This document shows positions 8,314-17,611 of a stretch of 64,000 nucleotides of DNA, in pieces. Source of the DNA: Comamonadaceae bacterium (GTDB lineage Bacteria > Pseudomonadota > Gammaproteobacteria > Burkholderiales > Burkholderiaceae_C); contig JAECRA010000004.1 in assembly GCA_015999985.1 (NCBI GenBank), positions 45,595 to 109,594 on the forward strand, read 5' to 3'. Made by a program: the position numbers and the translations under genes. Under the pieces are notes generated by a model. The model was not told where the DNA came from, ran no database searches, and saw only the letters and a list, made by a program, of their open reading frames with translations. The stretch's first letter is position 1, and the number at the start of each line of letters is the position of its first letter.

Positions 8314-8943
8314 TCAAATCCAGGGATTGTTGGAAGTGTGCGCAGCCTCAAAGTCCGCAATGCGCTTTGCGTTCATGAGCGTCGAGCCAACGTCGTCGAT
8401 CCCCTGTAGCAATGCCTGCCTCTGTACTTCGGGAACAGCGAATCTAAAATCGCCAAGGCGTGGATGCGTCACACGACAGTCGCGCAAATCTACGGTCAAA
8501 CTGGTGGAGGCGTCCTCGGCCAAGGCGTTGAACAATGCCTGCACTTCGGTAGATTCGAGAACAACGGGCAACAGCCCATTCTTGAAAGCGTTGGCTGTGA
8601 AGATGTCGGAAAACGACGGTGCGATGAGGGCACGAAAGCCGTAGTCTTTCAACGCCCACGCGGCGTGTTCCCGGCTGGACCCACATCCGAAGTTCTCTCG
8701 CGCCAAAAGGATTGTGCTGTTCCGATAGGGCAAACGATTCAGTATGAAATCCGGGTTCTCGCGGCGCCGTACCGCAGATCCCTCGACATGTGGATCCAGG
8801 TATCGCCAGCCATCAAACAAGTTGGGGCCGAACCCCGTTCGAGATATGGACTTTAGAAACTGCTTGGGAACCAGAGCGTCGGTATCCACGTTGGCGCGGT
8901 CTAAGGGCAGCACCACCCCGGAATGTGAGATGAACGGAGTCAT
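8314..8943 (-). CDS. leuD: LeuD-like small subunit of an isopropylmalate isomerase/aconitase-family hydro-lyase
   Basis: 209 residues with the LeuD swivel-domain hallmarks: [20 protein letters not shown] at the N-terminus, [18 protein letters not shown] at about residues 78-95, and [17 protein letters not shown]. It pairs with the LeuC-like subunit to form a 4Fe-4S dehydratase that moves a hydroxyl group on a branched hydroxy-diacid. MTPFISHSG at 8943 was chosen because its ATGA overlaps the leuC stop. The setting (Bug, CaiB, HMG-CoA-lyase-like) is catabolic, so the substrate may be a citramalate or dimethylmalate type acid rather than 3-isopropylmalate; that is inference. Confidence 0.9.
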   Translation of the reverse strand: MTPFISHSGVVLPLDRANVDTDALVPKQFLKSISRTGFGPNLFDGWRYLDPHVEGSAVRRRENPDFILNRLPYRNSTILLARENFGCGSSREHAAWALKDYGFRALIAPSFSDIFTANAFKNGLLPVVLESTEVQALFNALAEDASTSLTVDLRDCRVTHPRLGDFRFAVPEVQRQALLQGIDDVGSTLMNAKRIADFEAAHTSNNPWI

Positions 8944-10364
8944 GTTGGCAACCAACCTTCACGGAGATCGACGAAGGTGCCCGCGATCGCGGCTGCGGCC
9001 GCCATCTGAGGACTCACCAGGTGGGTGCGCCCCCGGTCTCCTTGACGCCCTTCAAAGTTCCTGTTCGAAGTAGACGCGCAGCGCTCACCCGGCCCAATTT
9101 CATCGCCGTTCATACCCAGGCACATCGAGCAACCTGATGCGCGCCACTGAAAGCCCGCTTCAATAAACACCTTATCCAAGCCTTCGCGGGAAGCCTGCTC
9201 AGCGACCAGGCCAGAACCAGGCACAACCAACGCCTGTTTCACGCGGGCCGAAACTCTTCTACCTTCAACGACTTGAGCCGCAGCTCTAAGATCTTCGATC
9301 CTGGAGTTGGTACACGAACCGATAAAAACATGATCAATCTGAAGGTCGCCCAATCTGGAGTTTGGATGTAGCCCCATGTAAGCCAGCGCACGCGCCATGT
9401 CTGCACGGCGGGTTGGATCTTCAACCACCTGCGGGTCCGGAACAAGGTCCGACACCGCACCCACCATGTCCGGAGAGGTGCCCCATGTGACTTGAGGTGC
9501 AATAACTTCAGTTTCGATAAACAGTTCGGAATCGAAGGATGCACCAGCATCCGACACCAACTCTTGCCATTGAGTCAGAGCCTTTTGCCACATGGCGCCT
9601 TTGGGAGCGAGGGGACGGCCCTTGACATAGGCAATAGTCTTCTCGTCCACGGCCACCAATGCCGCCCGAGCGCCCGCTTCAATCGACATGTTGCAAAGCG
9701 TCATGCGGCCCTCTATAGAAAGTGCCGTCACTGCTTCTCCGTCAAACTCGATCACGTGGCCTGCGGCACCGCTCGTTCCTACCAGACCAATGAAGAAAAG
9801 TGCCATGTCCTTTGCAGACACACCCCGCCCAATTTCCCCACGAAAGCTTACCCTCATAGTCTTGGGCATCGGCATAAAAACGGTCTGGGTCGCCATGACA
9901 TGCTCGACTTCGGACGTCCCTATTCCGAATGCCAAACATCCGAGCGCTCCATGGGTGGTCGTGTGCGAGTCTCCACAGACCACCGTTAGGCCCGGCAGCG
10001 TGAAACCCTGCTCTGGTCCCACGACATGAACGATCCCTTGTCGGATGTCATTCAGAGGAAAGTACCGGAGTCCGTTGGAAACGGCGTTGTTGTTCAGAGT
10101 GTCAAGCTGGACCTTGGAGAGACCCTCGGGCACTCCGGTAGTGCGATCTGTCGTCGGGACATTGTGGTCGGGAACCGCAAGAATGGACTCTCGCCGCCAG
10201 AGCGGGCGGGCGGCATCGCGGAGGGCTTCAAAAGCCTGTGGGGAGGAAACCTCGTGCACCAAATGGCGGTCAATGTAGATCTGCGAGATTCCGTCAGAAG
10301 TTCCTACGAGGTGGGAATCCCAAAGCTTCTGGAAGAGCGTTCGGGGCGATGTACCTGTTGTCAT
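8940..10364 (-). CDS. leuC: LeuC-like large subunit, 4Fe-4S hydro-lyase
   Basis: 474 residues, full length for LeuC. The cluster ligands are visible as [13 protein letters not shown] and [10 protein letters not shown]; the substrate-side motifs [15 protein letters not shown] and [15 protein letters not shown] are intact. The ATG at 10362-10364 has AGGA 7 nt upstream and is preferred over the TTG two codons earlier. It starts 9 bp after the HMG-CoA-lyase-like gene and overlaps leuD by 4 bp. Known relatives include 3-isopropylmalate isomerase, methylmalate/citramalate isomerases and 2,3-dimethylmalate dehydratase. Operon context favours a degradative homologue over the leucine-biosynthetic enzyme. 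Confidence 0.9.
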   Translation of the reverse strand: MTTGTSPRTLFQKLWDSHLVGTSDGISQIYIDRHLVHEVSSPQAFEALRDAARPLWRRESILAVPDHNVPTTDRTTGVPEGLSKVQLDTLNNNAVSNGLRYFPLNDIRQGIVHVVGPEQGFTLPGLTVVCGDSHTTTHGALGCLAFGIGTSEVEHVMATQTVFMPMPKTMRVSFRGEIGRGVSAKDMALFFIGLVGTSGAAGHVIEFDGEAVTALSIEGRMTLCNMSIEAGARAALVAVDEKTIAYVKGRPLAPKGAMWQKALTQWQELVSDAGASFDSELFIETEVIAPQVTWGTSPDMVGAVSDLVPDPQVVEDPTRRADMARALAYMGLHPNSRLGDLQIDHVFIGSCTNSRIEDLRAAAQVVEGRRVSARVKQALVVPGSGLVAEQASREGLDKVFIEAGFQWRASGCSMCLGMNGDEIGPGERCASTSNRNFEGRQGDRGRTHLVSPQMAAAAAIAGTFVDLREGWLPT

Positions 10365-10373
10365 TGCCAAGTC

Positions 10374-11300
10374 CTACGAAGATTCAGCCAGAAAGGCAGT
10401 TCGCCGCGCGTTGGCCCACGACATTGAGCGCCCGCCCAACGTTCTGCCAGTGATCTGACTGGCGAACCCCACTGCATCGTAGAGTGCTGGCAGATCTACG
10501 CCAGTTGGATATCCGCACGACTCAGCCATAAGCACAAGATCCTCTGTTGCAAGATTTCCAGCAGCGCCAGGGGCAAACGGGCATCCACCGAGCCCGCCGG
10601 CGCTGGCGTCGAATCGTCGGATTCCCGCTGAAATGCCCGCCCACGCGTTTGCGACACCCATTCCCCTGGTGTCATGCAGATGCAGCCCGATGAGATCGCT
10701 TGGTATTGAGCGTGTGAGAATCCGGCAAAGCTCCTGAACCTGCGCAGGGCCCGCAGCTCCAATGGTGTCTGCAATCACCAACTCGGTTGCACCTGCGTTC
10801 AACATGCGCGATGCGAGGCTTACGACCACATCCGAGGGGACCGCTCCCTCAAATGGACACTCAAACGCAACTGCAATGTACGCACGAGTTGAAAGCTTCT
10901 GGGAGGCCGCCCGCGCAATCACATCTTCACTTGCAACGATTGCTTGATCAAGGGACATTCCAAGGTTCTTTCGATTCATGGTGTCTGTGGCAGCAAGCAC
11001 CACTGCAACCTCATGAACGCCGCTAGCAATCGCCCGCTCAACGCCTCGAACATTCGGAGCGAGTGCCGAGAGACGCACATCGGGCAACTCACGAGACCGT
11101 GCAATAAGCTCCTCGGCATCCGCAAGTTGAGGTATCGCTTTCGGAGACACAAAACTGGTTGCTTCGATGCTGTTCAACCCGGCTTTCGACAATAGTCTCA
11201 GAAGGCTCAGCTTCTGCTCGGTCGGAATGAAAGTCGCATGGCCTTGAAGTCCATCTCGCAATGCAACCTCTGTAATTCGAATACTGGGGTCTGATGACAT
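10374..11300 (-). CDS. HMG-CoA lyase family protein (candidate citramalyl-CoA-type lyase)
   Basis: 308 residues, complete. The opening ITEVALRDGLQG provides the catalytic Arg-Asp; LHLHDTRGMGVAN supplies the metal-binding His pair; and GGLGGCPFAPGAAGNLATED carries the conserved Cys loop. The family cleaves 3-hydroxy-3-methylacyl-CoA esters into acetyl-CoA and a keto acid. An AGGAG site lies 7 nt before the ATG. It sits between a CaiB CoA-transferase and LeuCD-like genes, so a sequence of isomerisation, CoA transfer and C-C cleavage (for example citramalyl-CoA to acetyl-CoA and pyruvate) is attractive but unproven. Confidence 0.9.
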   Translation of the reverse strand: MSSDPSIRITEVALRDGLQGHATFIPTEQKLSLLRLLSKAGLNSIEATSFVSPKAIPQLADAEELIARSRELPDVRLSALAPNVRGVERAIASGVHEVAVVLAATDTMNRKNLGMSLDQAIVASEDVIARAASQKLSTRAYIAVAFECPFEGAVPSDVVVSLASRMLNAGATELVIADTIGAAGPAQVQELCRILTRSIPSDLIGLHLHDTRGMGVANAWAGISAGIRRFDASAGGLGGCPFAPGAAGNLATEDLVLMAESCGYPTGVDLPALYDAVGFASQITGRTLGGRSMSWANARRTAFLAESS

Positions 11301-11309
11301 ACCAAGCTC

Positions 11310-12509
11310 CTACTGAATCGCACCTGCGGCGTGAAGCTGGTCAATCTTTTCCTGGTCATAGCCAAGACTTTCTGAAAGCACTTCTTTCGTATGTTGACCA
11401 AGGACAGGCGGACTGCTGAAGCTGGTGCTATTGGTGTCACTGAACTTGATGGGAACGCCGGGCATTCGGACACTGCCTCCGCTTGCCAATTGCACTTCGA
11501 CAACCATGTCTCTCGCAATCACCTGCGGATCGGTGGTTGCTTGTTCGAAGTCATTGACAGGGGCGCACGGAACTCGTGCAGCGGCAAGCTTTTCCAGCCA
11601 GTAGCCATTGGGGTGTTTCAACACCTCCTCCCCCACAATCGCCTCTATAAGCGCCTTATCGGCGTAGCGTGCCGGCTGCTTCTTATAAGCGGGACTCGCG
11701 AGCTCGGGACGATCGATGACTGTCAAAAGTTTCTCGAAAAATGCGTCGCCAATGCATGCGATGACCAGATAGCCGTCGCTCGACTTGAAGGTGTTGTAGG
11801 GGACATGCACAAAGTGTCCGTTGCCAATCCTCTCAGGGACGTGCCCCGACATCAGATGCATAGTTGCCATGTAGTTGAGCAGGGAGATCTGCGCATCAAG
11901 CATGGAGACATCTACATGCTGGCCCCTGCCCGTGACACTTCGCGCCTGAAGTGCAGCGAGCACGCCCATGGCCCCAAAGATGCCTCCGCCTAGGTCGCCA
12001 ATGGCGATTCCAGAACGTACAGGTGGCTGGTCGGGAAATCCAGTGATGGACATGCCGCCTCCCATTGCCTGAACCACTTGATCAAATGCTGGTCGATTGG
12101 CTCCCGGTCCGTATCCACCGAATCCAGTGACCGAGCAAGTGATGATGCGGGCATTGACTTTAACGAGGTCTTCGTAATGGATGCCAAGACGCTTGGTCAC
12201 GCCTACAGCAAAATTATCGAAAACCACGTCTGCCTCTCGGACCAAGTCCATGAACACTTCGCGACCTTGCGCTGATTTGAGGTCAATGGCGACACTCTTC
12301 TTACTTCTGTTCAGCGTCAGAAAATAGGCGCCCATCCCATGACGAGAGTAGTTTTCGTCCGTGGCCAGTAGCTCACGCGTTCCTTCTCCTGAACCGGGTG
12401 GCTCCACCTTAATCGTGCTTGCACCCAGGTCCGTCAGCATCATGGTGCCGTAGGGACCCGAAAGCATGTGAGTAAGGTCAAGAACTTTGATACCTTCAAG
12501 CGGGGCCAT
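11310..12509 (-). CDS. CaiB/BaiF family CoA-transferase (class III)
   Basis: 399 residues. The N-terminus LEGIKVLDLTHMLSGPYGTMMLTDLGA and IKVEPPGSGEGTR are typical, and RPAFDQVVQAMGGGMSITG places the catalytic Asp near residue 168. Class III enzymes move CoA between carboxylic acids by mixed anhydrides, for example succinyl-CoA to citramalate, itaconate, oxalate or carnitine. It is followed within 10 bp by the HMG-CoA-lyase-like gene. Its likely role is to make the CoA ester that the lyase cleaves; the acid is not identified. Confidence 0.9.
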   Translation of the reverse strand: MAPLEGIKVLDLTHMLSGPYGTMMLTDLGASTIKVEPPGSGEGTRELLATDENYSRHGMGAYFLTLNRSKKSVAIDLKSAQGREVFMDLVREADVVFDNFAVGVTKRLGIHYEDLVKVNARIITCSVTGFGGYGPGANRPAFDQVVQAMGGGMSITGFPDQPPVRSGIAIGDLGGGIFGAMGVLAALQARSVTGRGQHVDVSMLDAQISLLNYMATMHLMSGHVPERIGNGHFVHVPYNTFKSSDGYLVIACIGDAFFEKLLTVIDRPELASPAYKKQPARYADKALIEAIVGEEVLKHPNGYWLEKLAAARVPCAPVNDFEQATTDPQVIARDMVVEVQLASGGSVRMPGVPIKFSDTNSTSFSSPPVLGQHTKEVLSESLGYDQEKIDQLHAAGAIQ

Positions 12510-12553
12510 GGTCGATCTCTCTCTCTTGGGTTGGACGCAGTAGTCGCTGACGC

Positions 12554-13285
12554 TCAGGCGATGACAGGCAGTGCAAACTCATCCACGTGTCCGTGCGCAC
12601 TGACCGCGACAGACTCGGGCGGCAACTCAACCTTGAAGTGCCGCTTCAATACATCGGCAATGAGTTCGTAGCAGGAGCCAACTCGAACGACCTTCATGGT
12701 CTCGAAGTTGATCAGAGTCGCCGAGCGCTTGTACGTGTGGTACTTGCGCAGCCCGTAGTCGATCGTGACATCTGCAATCGCCCTCAATTCGGGCTGAATG
12801 TCTTCCACGCGAAACTTTGTGCCCGTTCCGGTCAGATTCGCTGAGGAGCCGAACAGCGGATGGTTCTCCTCTCTACTCAGGCGGCAGATCTCCGCATGAA
12901 ACGGACCAGCATTCACCAGCATCGCCAGCGTTCCACCGGCCGTGCTTCCCACCAGCGAATCTGGATCAATCTCACGCATCAACGGATGGTCAGCGCGGTA
13001 AGGTGCGATGGGGCCGATCGGCAGGTTGTAGTCCTGCGTGATCGCTTCGATCATTTCCTGCTTTCTAGTGTCCAGAATCTGCAGCTCGCGTTGGGTCTCC
13101 ATGTCGCAGATGAGGGCGTTGCGCTTGTGACCACCCCTCTCTTTGGTCTTGAAGATGCGCTTGAGCGACTCTTTGGATCCACCAATCATGGAGTAGCCGA
13201 CATCCACGGGGAATATCACGATACCCCCATTTTTTGCCACGTCGAATGCACGGCGAGCGTCGCCGGCGATGTCAAGAATAGCCAT
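12554..13285 (-). CDS. YrdC/Sua5-domain protein in a catabolic operon
   Basis: 243 residues. The YrdC fold is seen from GGIVIFPVDVGYSMIGG through TKERGGHKRNALICD and the SSANLTGTG nucleotide loop at about residue 165. Bona fide members make threonylcarbamoyl-AMP for tRNA t6A. This copy sits between a Bug receptor (10 bp) and a CaiB gene, and the KRP/Thr-Asp elements of housekeeping TsaC are altered (HKRNALICD), so it may be a paralogue with another carbamoyl/adenylate or regulatory role. MAILDIAG start chosen: AAGGA precedes it; the track adds 16 residues. YciO-like function is the alternative. Confidence 0.8.
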   Translation of the reverse strand: MAILDIAGDARRAFDVAKNGGIVIFPVDVGYSMIGGSKESLKRIFKTKERGGHKRNALICDMETQRELQILDTRKQEMIEAITQDYNLPIGPIAPYRADHPLMREIDPDSLVGSTAGGTLAMLVNAGPFHAEICRLSREENHPLFGSSANLTGTGTKFRVEDIQPELRAIADVTIDYGLRKYHTYKRSATLINFETMKVVRVGSCYELIADVLKRHFKVELPPESVAVSAHGHVDEFALPVIA

Positions 13286-13295
13286 AACAGTCCTT

Positions 13296-14291
13296 TCAGT
13301 TGGTAGGTTTCGGTGCAAGCTTTGCGTTACCAAAGATGGGGCCCCATCGCTCGCGCTCTCTTTGAAGAAGCATGTCTGTGCTCTTCGAAGTAGTGCTCAG
13401 GGCTTCGAACCCCATCTTTGATAGTTGATCCCGGAAGGCAGGCGTGCGGGCAATCTCTGCAACTTCCTCTTCGAGACGATTCACGATGACTTTCGGTGTC
13501 TTCGCAGGCACCATTAGCAAGTAGCGGCTGCTCATATCGACACTCGGCAGACCCGCCTCGGCCATGGAAGGAACTTCAGGTGCAAGAGATGTTCTCTCTT
13601 TGCTAGTGATGGCGAACAGCTTCAATCTTCCAGCTGCCGCATACGCCTGAACTGAAGACAGCGTGAACATGCCAATCTGGACATGGCCAGCAACCACATC
13701 GGCAAGCGCGGGACCATTTCCTTTGTAGGCGATCTCGTTGAGCTCCACTTTGGCAGCCCGGCTGAACAGCGTAGCGGCTAGATCGTGAGGTGTTCCCAGT
13801 CCCGAGGTCGCCAGCGTGACGGCACCGGGTTGACTGCGAGCCAACCCAACGAGTTCTGCGATGTCCTTCGCTGCAACTGAAGGATGAGCCACCAAAACTA
13901 TCGGAGCTGAAGCAAAGAAGGAGATGGGCGTCAGATCATTTCGGACATCAAACTTCAAATTTGGATAGATCAGAGGAAATATGCCAACGGTATCTGCATT
14001 GACGAGCAGGGTGTACCCATCGGGTTCCGAGCGAACAACCTGCTCAGTGCCAACCGCACTGCCCGCCCCGCCCTTGTTCTCTACAACCACCGGCTGACCG
14101 AGGCGAGTTTTCAAGTAATCTGCAAACACGCGGGACACGGTGTCGGTCCCGCCGCCCACAGAGAATGGAATGACAAGCTTGACCGGCCGCTTGGGGTACC
14201 CCGTCTCTGCTACTGCAGCCGATGCGCCAATAGCACCCGCCAGCAATGTCAGGACTACCCTAACTGCGACTAATCGCCGGTTCATCATCAT
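13296..14291 (-). CDS. Bug/TctC-family periplasmic solute receptor
   Basis: About 331 residues. A signal peptide (RLVAVRVVLTLLAGAIGASAAVA) leads to YPKRPVKLVIPFSVGGGTDTVSR and VENKGGAGSAVGTEQV, the Bug signature. The track start adds about 45 residues without sense; ATG at 14291 has GGAG 6 nt upstream (GGAGACAACGATG), making it the best start. First gene of the YrdC-CaiB-lyase-LeuCD operon, divergent from LysR. It presumably captures the carboxylate that the operon degrades; no TctAB genes are adjacent. Confidence 0.9.
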   Translation of the reverse strand: MMMNRRLVAVRVVLTLLAGAIGASAAVAETGYPKRPVKLVIPFSVGGGTDTVSRVFADYLKTRLGQPVVVENKGGAGSAVGTEQVVRSEPDGYTLLVNADTVGIFPLIYPNLKFDVRNDLTPISFFASAPIVLVAHPSVAAKDIAELVGLARSQPGAVTLATSGLGTPHDLAATLFSRAAKVELNEIAYKGNGPALADVVAGHVQIGMFTLSSVQAYAAAGRLKLFAITSKERTSLAPEVPSMAEAGLPSVDMSSRYLLMVPAKTPKVIVNRLEEEVAEIARTPAFRDQLSKMGFEALSTTSKSTDMLLQRERERWGPIFGNAKLAPKPTN

Positions 14292-14498
14292 CGTTGTCTC
14301 CATGTTTTTATTCCAATGAGAGCAATGATAGAAAGCATGAACCGCAAAGAAAAGCTTATTATTCTTATTGATTGATTTGAAAATCGTATCTGCAAATATC
14401 TTTGGCGATGCTGGGTTTCCGCTCAAACCGTGAGACGGATACGTTCACACTGACCATCGAACGATTCGCTCATTTTCCGAACTCAATAGGTCACTGCT

Positions 14499-15407
14499 AT
14501 GCATTACACGCTCAGACAGTTACGTGCCGCCCAGGCTGTGGCACACCATGGAAGCTTTCGCCGCGCGGCCGACGCCGTTTCGCTTTCGCAGCCCGCTTTG
14601 TCTCTAGCGGTGAGTGAACTGGAAGGCGTGCTCGGCGTGACTTTGTTTGACAGGACTTCTAGGATGGTTCGGCCAACCGTGGTTGGCGAAGCCTTCTTCT
14701 CAAGCCTCGGACGTTCGCTGAGCAACTTGGATGCTCTGGTCAAAGAGGTTGGAATGATTGCGCAATCGCGGCGCGGCCAAGTGGTGATTAGCAGCATTGC
14801 ATCAGTAGCGGGAAGGCTGATGCCCAACGTGCTGATGGAGTGCGCAAACCAGTTCCCAGAAGTCGAACTCACGTTGAGAGACGATGTGGCGTCCAGAGTC
14901 GTCGAAGTGGTGCGCTATGGCGAAGCAGACTTTGGCATCGTCGCAAAAGTGGAGGGTTCCCTGCCCGAGGATTTGATCTTTGAGAAGATCGTCGAAGAAC
15001 CGTTCTATCTGGTTTGCGTCAAGAATCACCGGCTGGCACGCAAACGGAGCGTGATGTGGTCGGAACTCGACAATGAGAGCTATGTTTCATTCACTACCGC
15101 TAGTGGGGCGAACGCTGTTGCGGACCAGCAAGTGCTTCTAAGCGGCGTCAAATTCTCTCGGGTCTTCTCTGCATCGCAGCTTTCTACCGTGCACGCGATG
15201 CTGGAAGCACCCCTCGGTATTGGAATTCTTCCGCGCCTTGGCTTACCCACCGAACATCATCCCAATTTGACTTACCGACCCCTGGTCCGTCCTGTTTTGA
15301 ATCGCACCTTAGGAGTCGTGCGGAGAAAGGACCGTTCGTACTCGCCCGCTGCAGCTGCGGTCAAAGACATCTTGATGTCGGTCGCGCGGGCCAAAGTACG
15401 CAAATAG
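14499..15407 (+). CDS. LysR-family transcriptional regulator
   Basis: 302 residues. The N-terminal winged helix reads LRQLRAAQAVAHHGSFRRAA and SLSQPALSLAVSELEGVLGV; the remaining two thirds form a periplasmic-binding-like effector domain with GILPRLGLP near residue 245. It is divergent from the Bug-YrdC-CaiB-HMGL-LeuCD operon across a 207-bp intergenic region (14292-14498), the usual arrangement for a LysR activator of the adjoining pathway. The effector is likely a pathway substrate or CoA-free intermediate; unknown. Confidence 0.92.
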   Translation: MHYTLRQLRAAQAVAHHGSFRRAADAVSLSQPALSLAVSELEGVLGVTLFDRTSRMVRPTVVGEAFFSSLGRSLSNLDALVKEVGMIAQSRRGQVVISSIASVAGRLMPNVLMECANQFPEVELTLRDDVASRVVEVVRYGEADFGIVAKVEGSLPEDLIFEKIVEEPFYLVCVKNHRLARKRSVMWSELDNESYVSFTTASGANAVADQQVLLSGVKFSRVFSASQLSTVHAMLEAPLGIGILPRLGLPTEHHPNLTYRPLVRPVLNRTLGVVRRKDRSYSPAAAAVKDILMSVARAKVRK

Positions 15408-15603
15408 AAAGACGGCCTCTCCACCCAATGCCGGTGAACTTTGTACCTTCATGCACCCAGAAGAACCCGGGCGAGAGAGGCCCCCGGCGCAACGGAGTTT
15501 GCCTCTTTCAACCTACCTTGCTCGCCATGCCAAGCTCAAGCCACGGAACACATTCTTTCGATGGACAATCCTGTTGAGTTCAGCAAGCTGTTCACGCCGC
15601 ATG

Positions 15604-16878
15604 TCATGGGCGCCAATGAAAAAACTCAGCATCCTGCATGGCACGCGGGGTCTGAGAGACGAAAAGCACCAGCCTCTGGCCGTCGGTGAAATAAGGGTCT
15701 TCTGCCAAGTTAGTGCGAGGTTGATCCTGGCTCGCAGGGCCTACACCCGGCACGTACCCCCATCGCATCACGTTGCTGGTCATCAGCATGTCTTGCAGCA
15801 AGTAATCTCGCGATTCATCCACATCAGGATCGATCACATGGGTGGTCAGCGTAGGTGAGTGGGTGGTGACTTTCACTCCTATATCCCGACTGATTTGGCC
15901 TATCCATACCGGAGTGTTGTTCACCTGAATCGGCGTCAGCCAGAGACGCAAGTGATTGCGTTGCGAAATGCTGGAGCGTGCACGCTGCATGGCGAAATCC
16001 TGGGGACGACCTTCAAAATGCAGCGCACTGACGGGCGAGTTGCGGTAACTGTTACCGAAGATATACGCACCTACCATACGGCTGACGCTTGAGGCGTTGA
16101 TGGTTTCGGTGAAGTCCCAGCCGGCACGCACAAGAGACACCAACACATCATGTTCGGAACCCACCATCACCAAGTTAAGCGGATCTCCTTGTGCGTTGCC
16201 GTTGAGGTTGGTCGTGCAACACGGAAGCTTTTGCAATTCGGTCCCAAGCGAATTCAGTCCAACTTGAACGTGGCGAGCCGACGGATAAAGCCGATCCGCT
16301 TGAAGTGTCTGGTAGTCAAACCGACCACTGGGTTGCTCCCTTGCAAAATCGAAGCGCAGCACATGCCCGGCACCTAACAGTTCGACGTTGATCAGCTTTA
16401 TGCCACGTGTGAGGTTGGTATAGACGAACCCACTCACAGTTTCATTCGGTGCGACGTGCACCTTGATCTGGCGCTCGACGAGCTTGCGCTCAATCTGATC
16501 AGAGGACCCCGCGGAGCGAAAGAGGTGCGCCGTTTCACGGGCCGAATAGAAGTCGCGATCCATGAATACCGGCATGAACCAATAGGGGCGAGCGCTGCGA
16601 TTCTCAATACGAACCCAGACGGGCTGAACACCTCGGTCAGCCATGGCGAGACCGAAACTACCTGCGCTTTCTTCATCGCGCAGCGCTGCCACACTCACAG
16701 TCACATGCTCGCGCGTTGATGACTGGCGGCTTGCTCGTTCCATGAAGCTGGCTTCAGCTTGCCCCTGGTCCATGGGAGCGACATCGCTTTTGACACGATC
16801 CCCTGCTCCCGCACAAGCCGATAGAAGTGAAATGAAGAGCACACTCAAAATGACTCGCAAGACACTGCTACCCTTCAT
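15604..16878 (-). CDS. lipoprotein with LssY-C-type domain
   Basis: 424 residues from MKGSSVLRVILSVLFISLLS, followed by the lipobox LLSAC, so a lipid-anchored envelope protein. About residues 225-340 carry GDPLNLVMVGSEHDVLVSLV, a Trp (AGWDF), a structured middle and RNHLRLWL...VWIGQISRD, which matches the LssY C-terminal domain found in PAP2-linked and stand-alone envelope proteins; its function is not established. The track start (25 residues earlier) would overlap the next gene; the short start gives an ideal lipoprotein signal, though an intermediate ATG at 16929 is possible. Downstream partner of the LprI-like gene. Confidence 0.7.
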   Translation of the reverse strand: MKGSSVLRVILSVLFISLLSACAGAGDRVKSDVAPMDQGQAEASFMERASRQSSTREHVTVSVAALRDEESAGSFGLAMADRGVQPVWVRIENRSARPYWFMPVFMDRDFYSARETAHLFRSAGSSDQIERKLVERQIKVHVAPNETVSGFVYTNLTRGIKLINVELLGAGHVLRFDFAREQPSGRFDYQTLQADRLYPSARHVQVGLNSLGTELQKLPCCTTNLNGNAQGDPLNLVMVGSEHDVLVSLVRAGWDFTETINASSVSRMVGAYIFGNSYRNSPVSALHFEGRPQDFAMQRARSSISQRNHLRLWLTPIQVNNTPVWIGQISRDIGVKVTTHSPTLTTHVIDPDVDESRDYLLQDMLMTSNVMRWGYVPGVGPASQDQPRTNLAEDPYFTDGQRLVLFVSQTPRAMQDAEFFHWRP

Positions 16879-16925
16879 CCATTCAATTACAGGCGCGGCG
16901 TACCGCCCTCTAAAAACCAGGCCCC

Positions 16926-17357
16926 TCATTGATTGACTCTGGGAAGCGCGCATTGCAAGGCCTCCTGCTCACCTGCACCTCTGCCACAAGCCAAATGGTT
17001 TTGTAGTTCAAGCACACGCGTACGCGTCAACCTGGTCAGGCAGTCATTCACTTGCATGGCGTGCATACTCCCTCCCGACGAACGCACTGCCGAAAATGCG
17101 CATTCACTATCCCGGAAGCTCATCCATTTTCGCTCGGTATCTACGAGCAACGCTTTGGCCTGGGAATCGCTTCTCAGCCGATCTTGCATGCGTCGGTACA
17201 GTGAATTGAGCTCGTCGTCTGCTGCTTTGAGCGAATTGGCTGAACATTCGTTCAGCTGCGCCTGAGTCTGAGCTCTTTCGTAACACATGTCCGTAGAAGC
17301 CTGAGCTGATGCAGTGAACAGCAGCAACAAGGCAAATGCAGCCGGGATTTTTAGCAT
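16926..17357 (-). CDS. secreted LprI/DUF1311-family protein
   Basis: 143 residues. The signal peptide MLKIPAAFALLLLFTASAQA is followed by a Cys-rich module: DMCYERAQTQAQLNEC, then DDELNSLYRRMQDRL, ERKWMSFRDSECAFSA and MQVNDCLTRLTRTRVLEL. This is the DUF1311 (LprI-type) pattern; some members inhibit lysozyme, but that activity is not shown for most. Four to six cysteines suggest disulfides in the periplasm. It precedes the LssY-C lipoprotein on the same strand with about 50 bp between the stop and the preferred lipoprotein start, so they may be co-transcribed. Confidence 0.8.
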   Translation of the reverse strand: MLKIPAAFALLLLFTASAQASTDMCYERAQTQAQLNECSANSLKAADDELNSLYRRMQDRLRSDSQAKALLVDTERKWMSFRDSECAFSAVRSSGGSMHAMQVNDCLTRLTRTRVLELQNHLACGRGAGEQEALQCALPRVNQ

Positions 17358-17458
17358 GGGTAATCTTTCGATAAATATGAGAATTTAGGCCAATACCTCG
17401 CCTAGTCGGAAAGCTATGACAGCAGATACGCTAAGCGAATACTGCTACACGCAAGTGA

Positions 17459-17492
17459 CGTAAATGCTTGAGCGCGAGTGCACGCATTTACG
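17459..17492. repeat. inverted repeat CGTAAATGC / GCATTTACG
   Basis: Two perfect 9-bp arms separated by 16 bp in the 254-bp gap (17358-17611) between the LprI-like and DUF3011 genes. No U-tract follows on either strand, so a terminator is unlikely; it could be an operator upstream of the LprI-like gene (about 100 bp before its start). The rest of this gap shows nothing recognisable. Confidence 0.4.
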
Positions 17493-17611
17493 CGACGAAC
17501 GAGACAAGCCACATAGGCGAGGGTGAAAAAGCAGGTATCAAATTTTCCAACTTCGATTGACGCAAAGCAAGCGATCACTGCCATGGGCAGGAACCGCCTG
17601 CGGCATGTACG

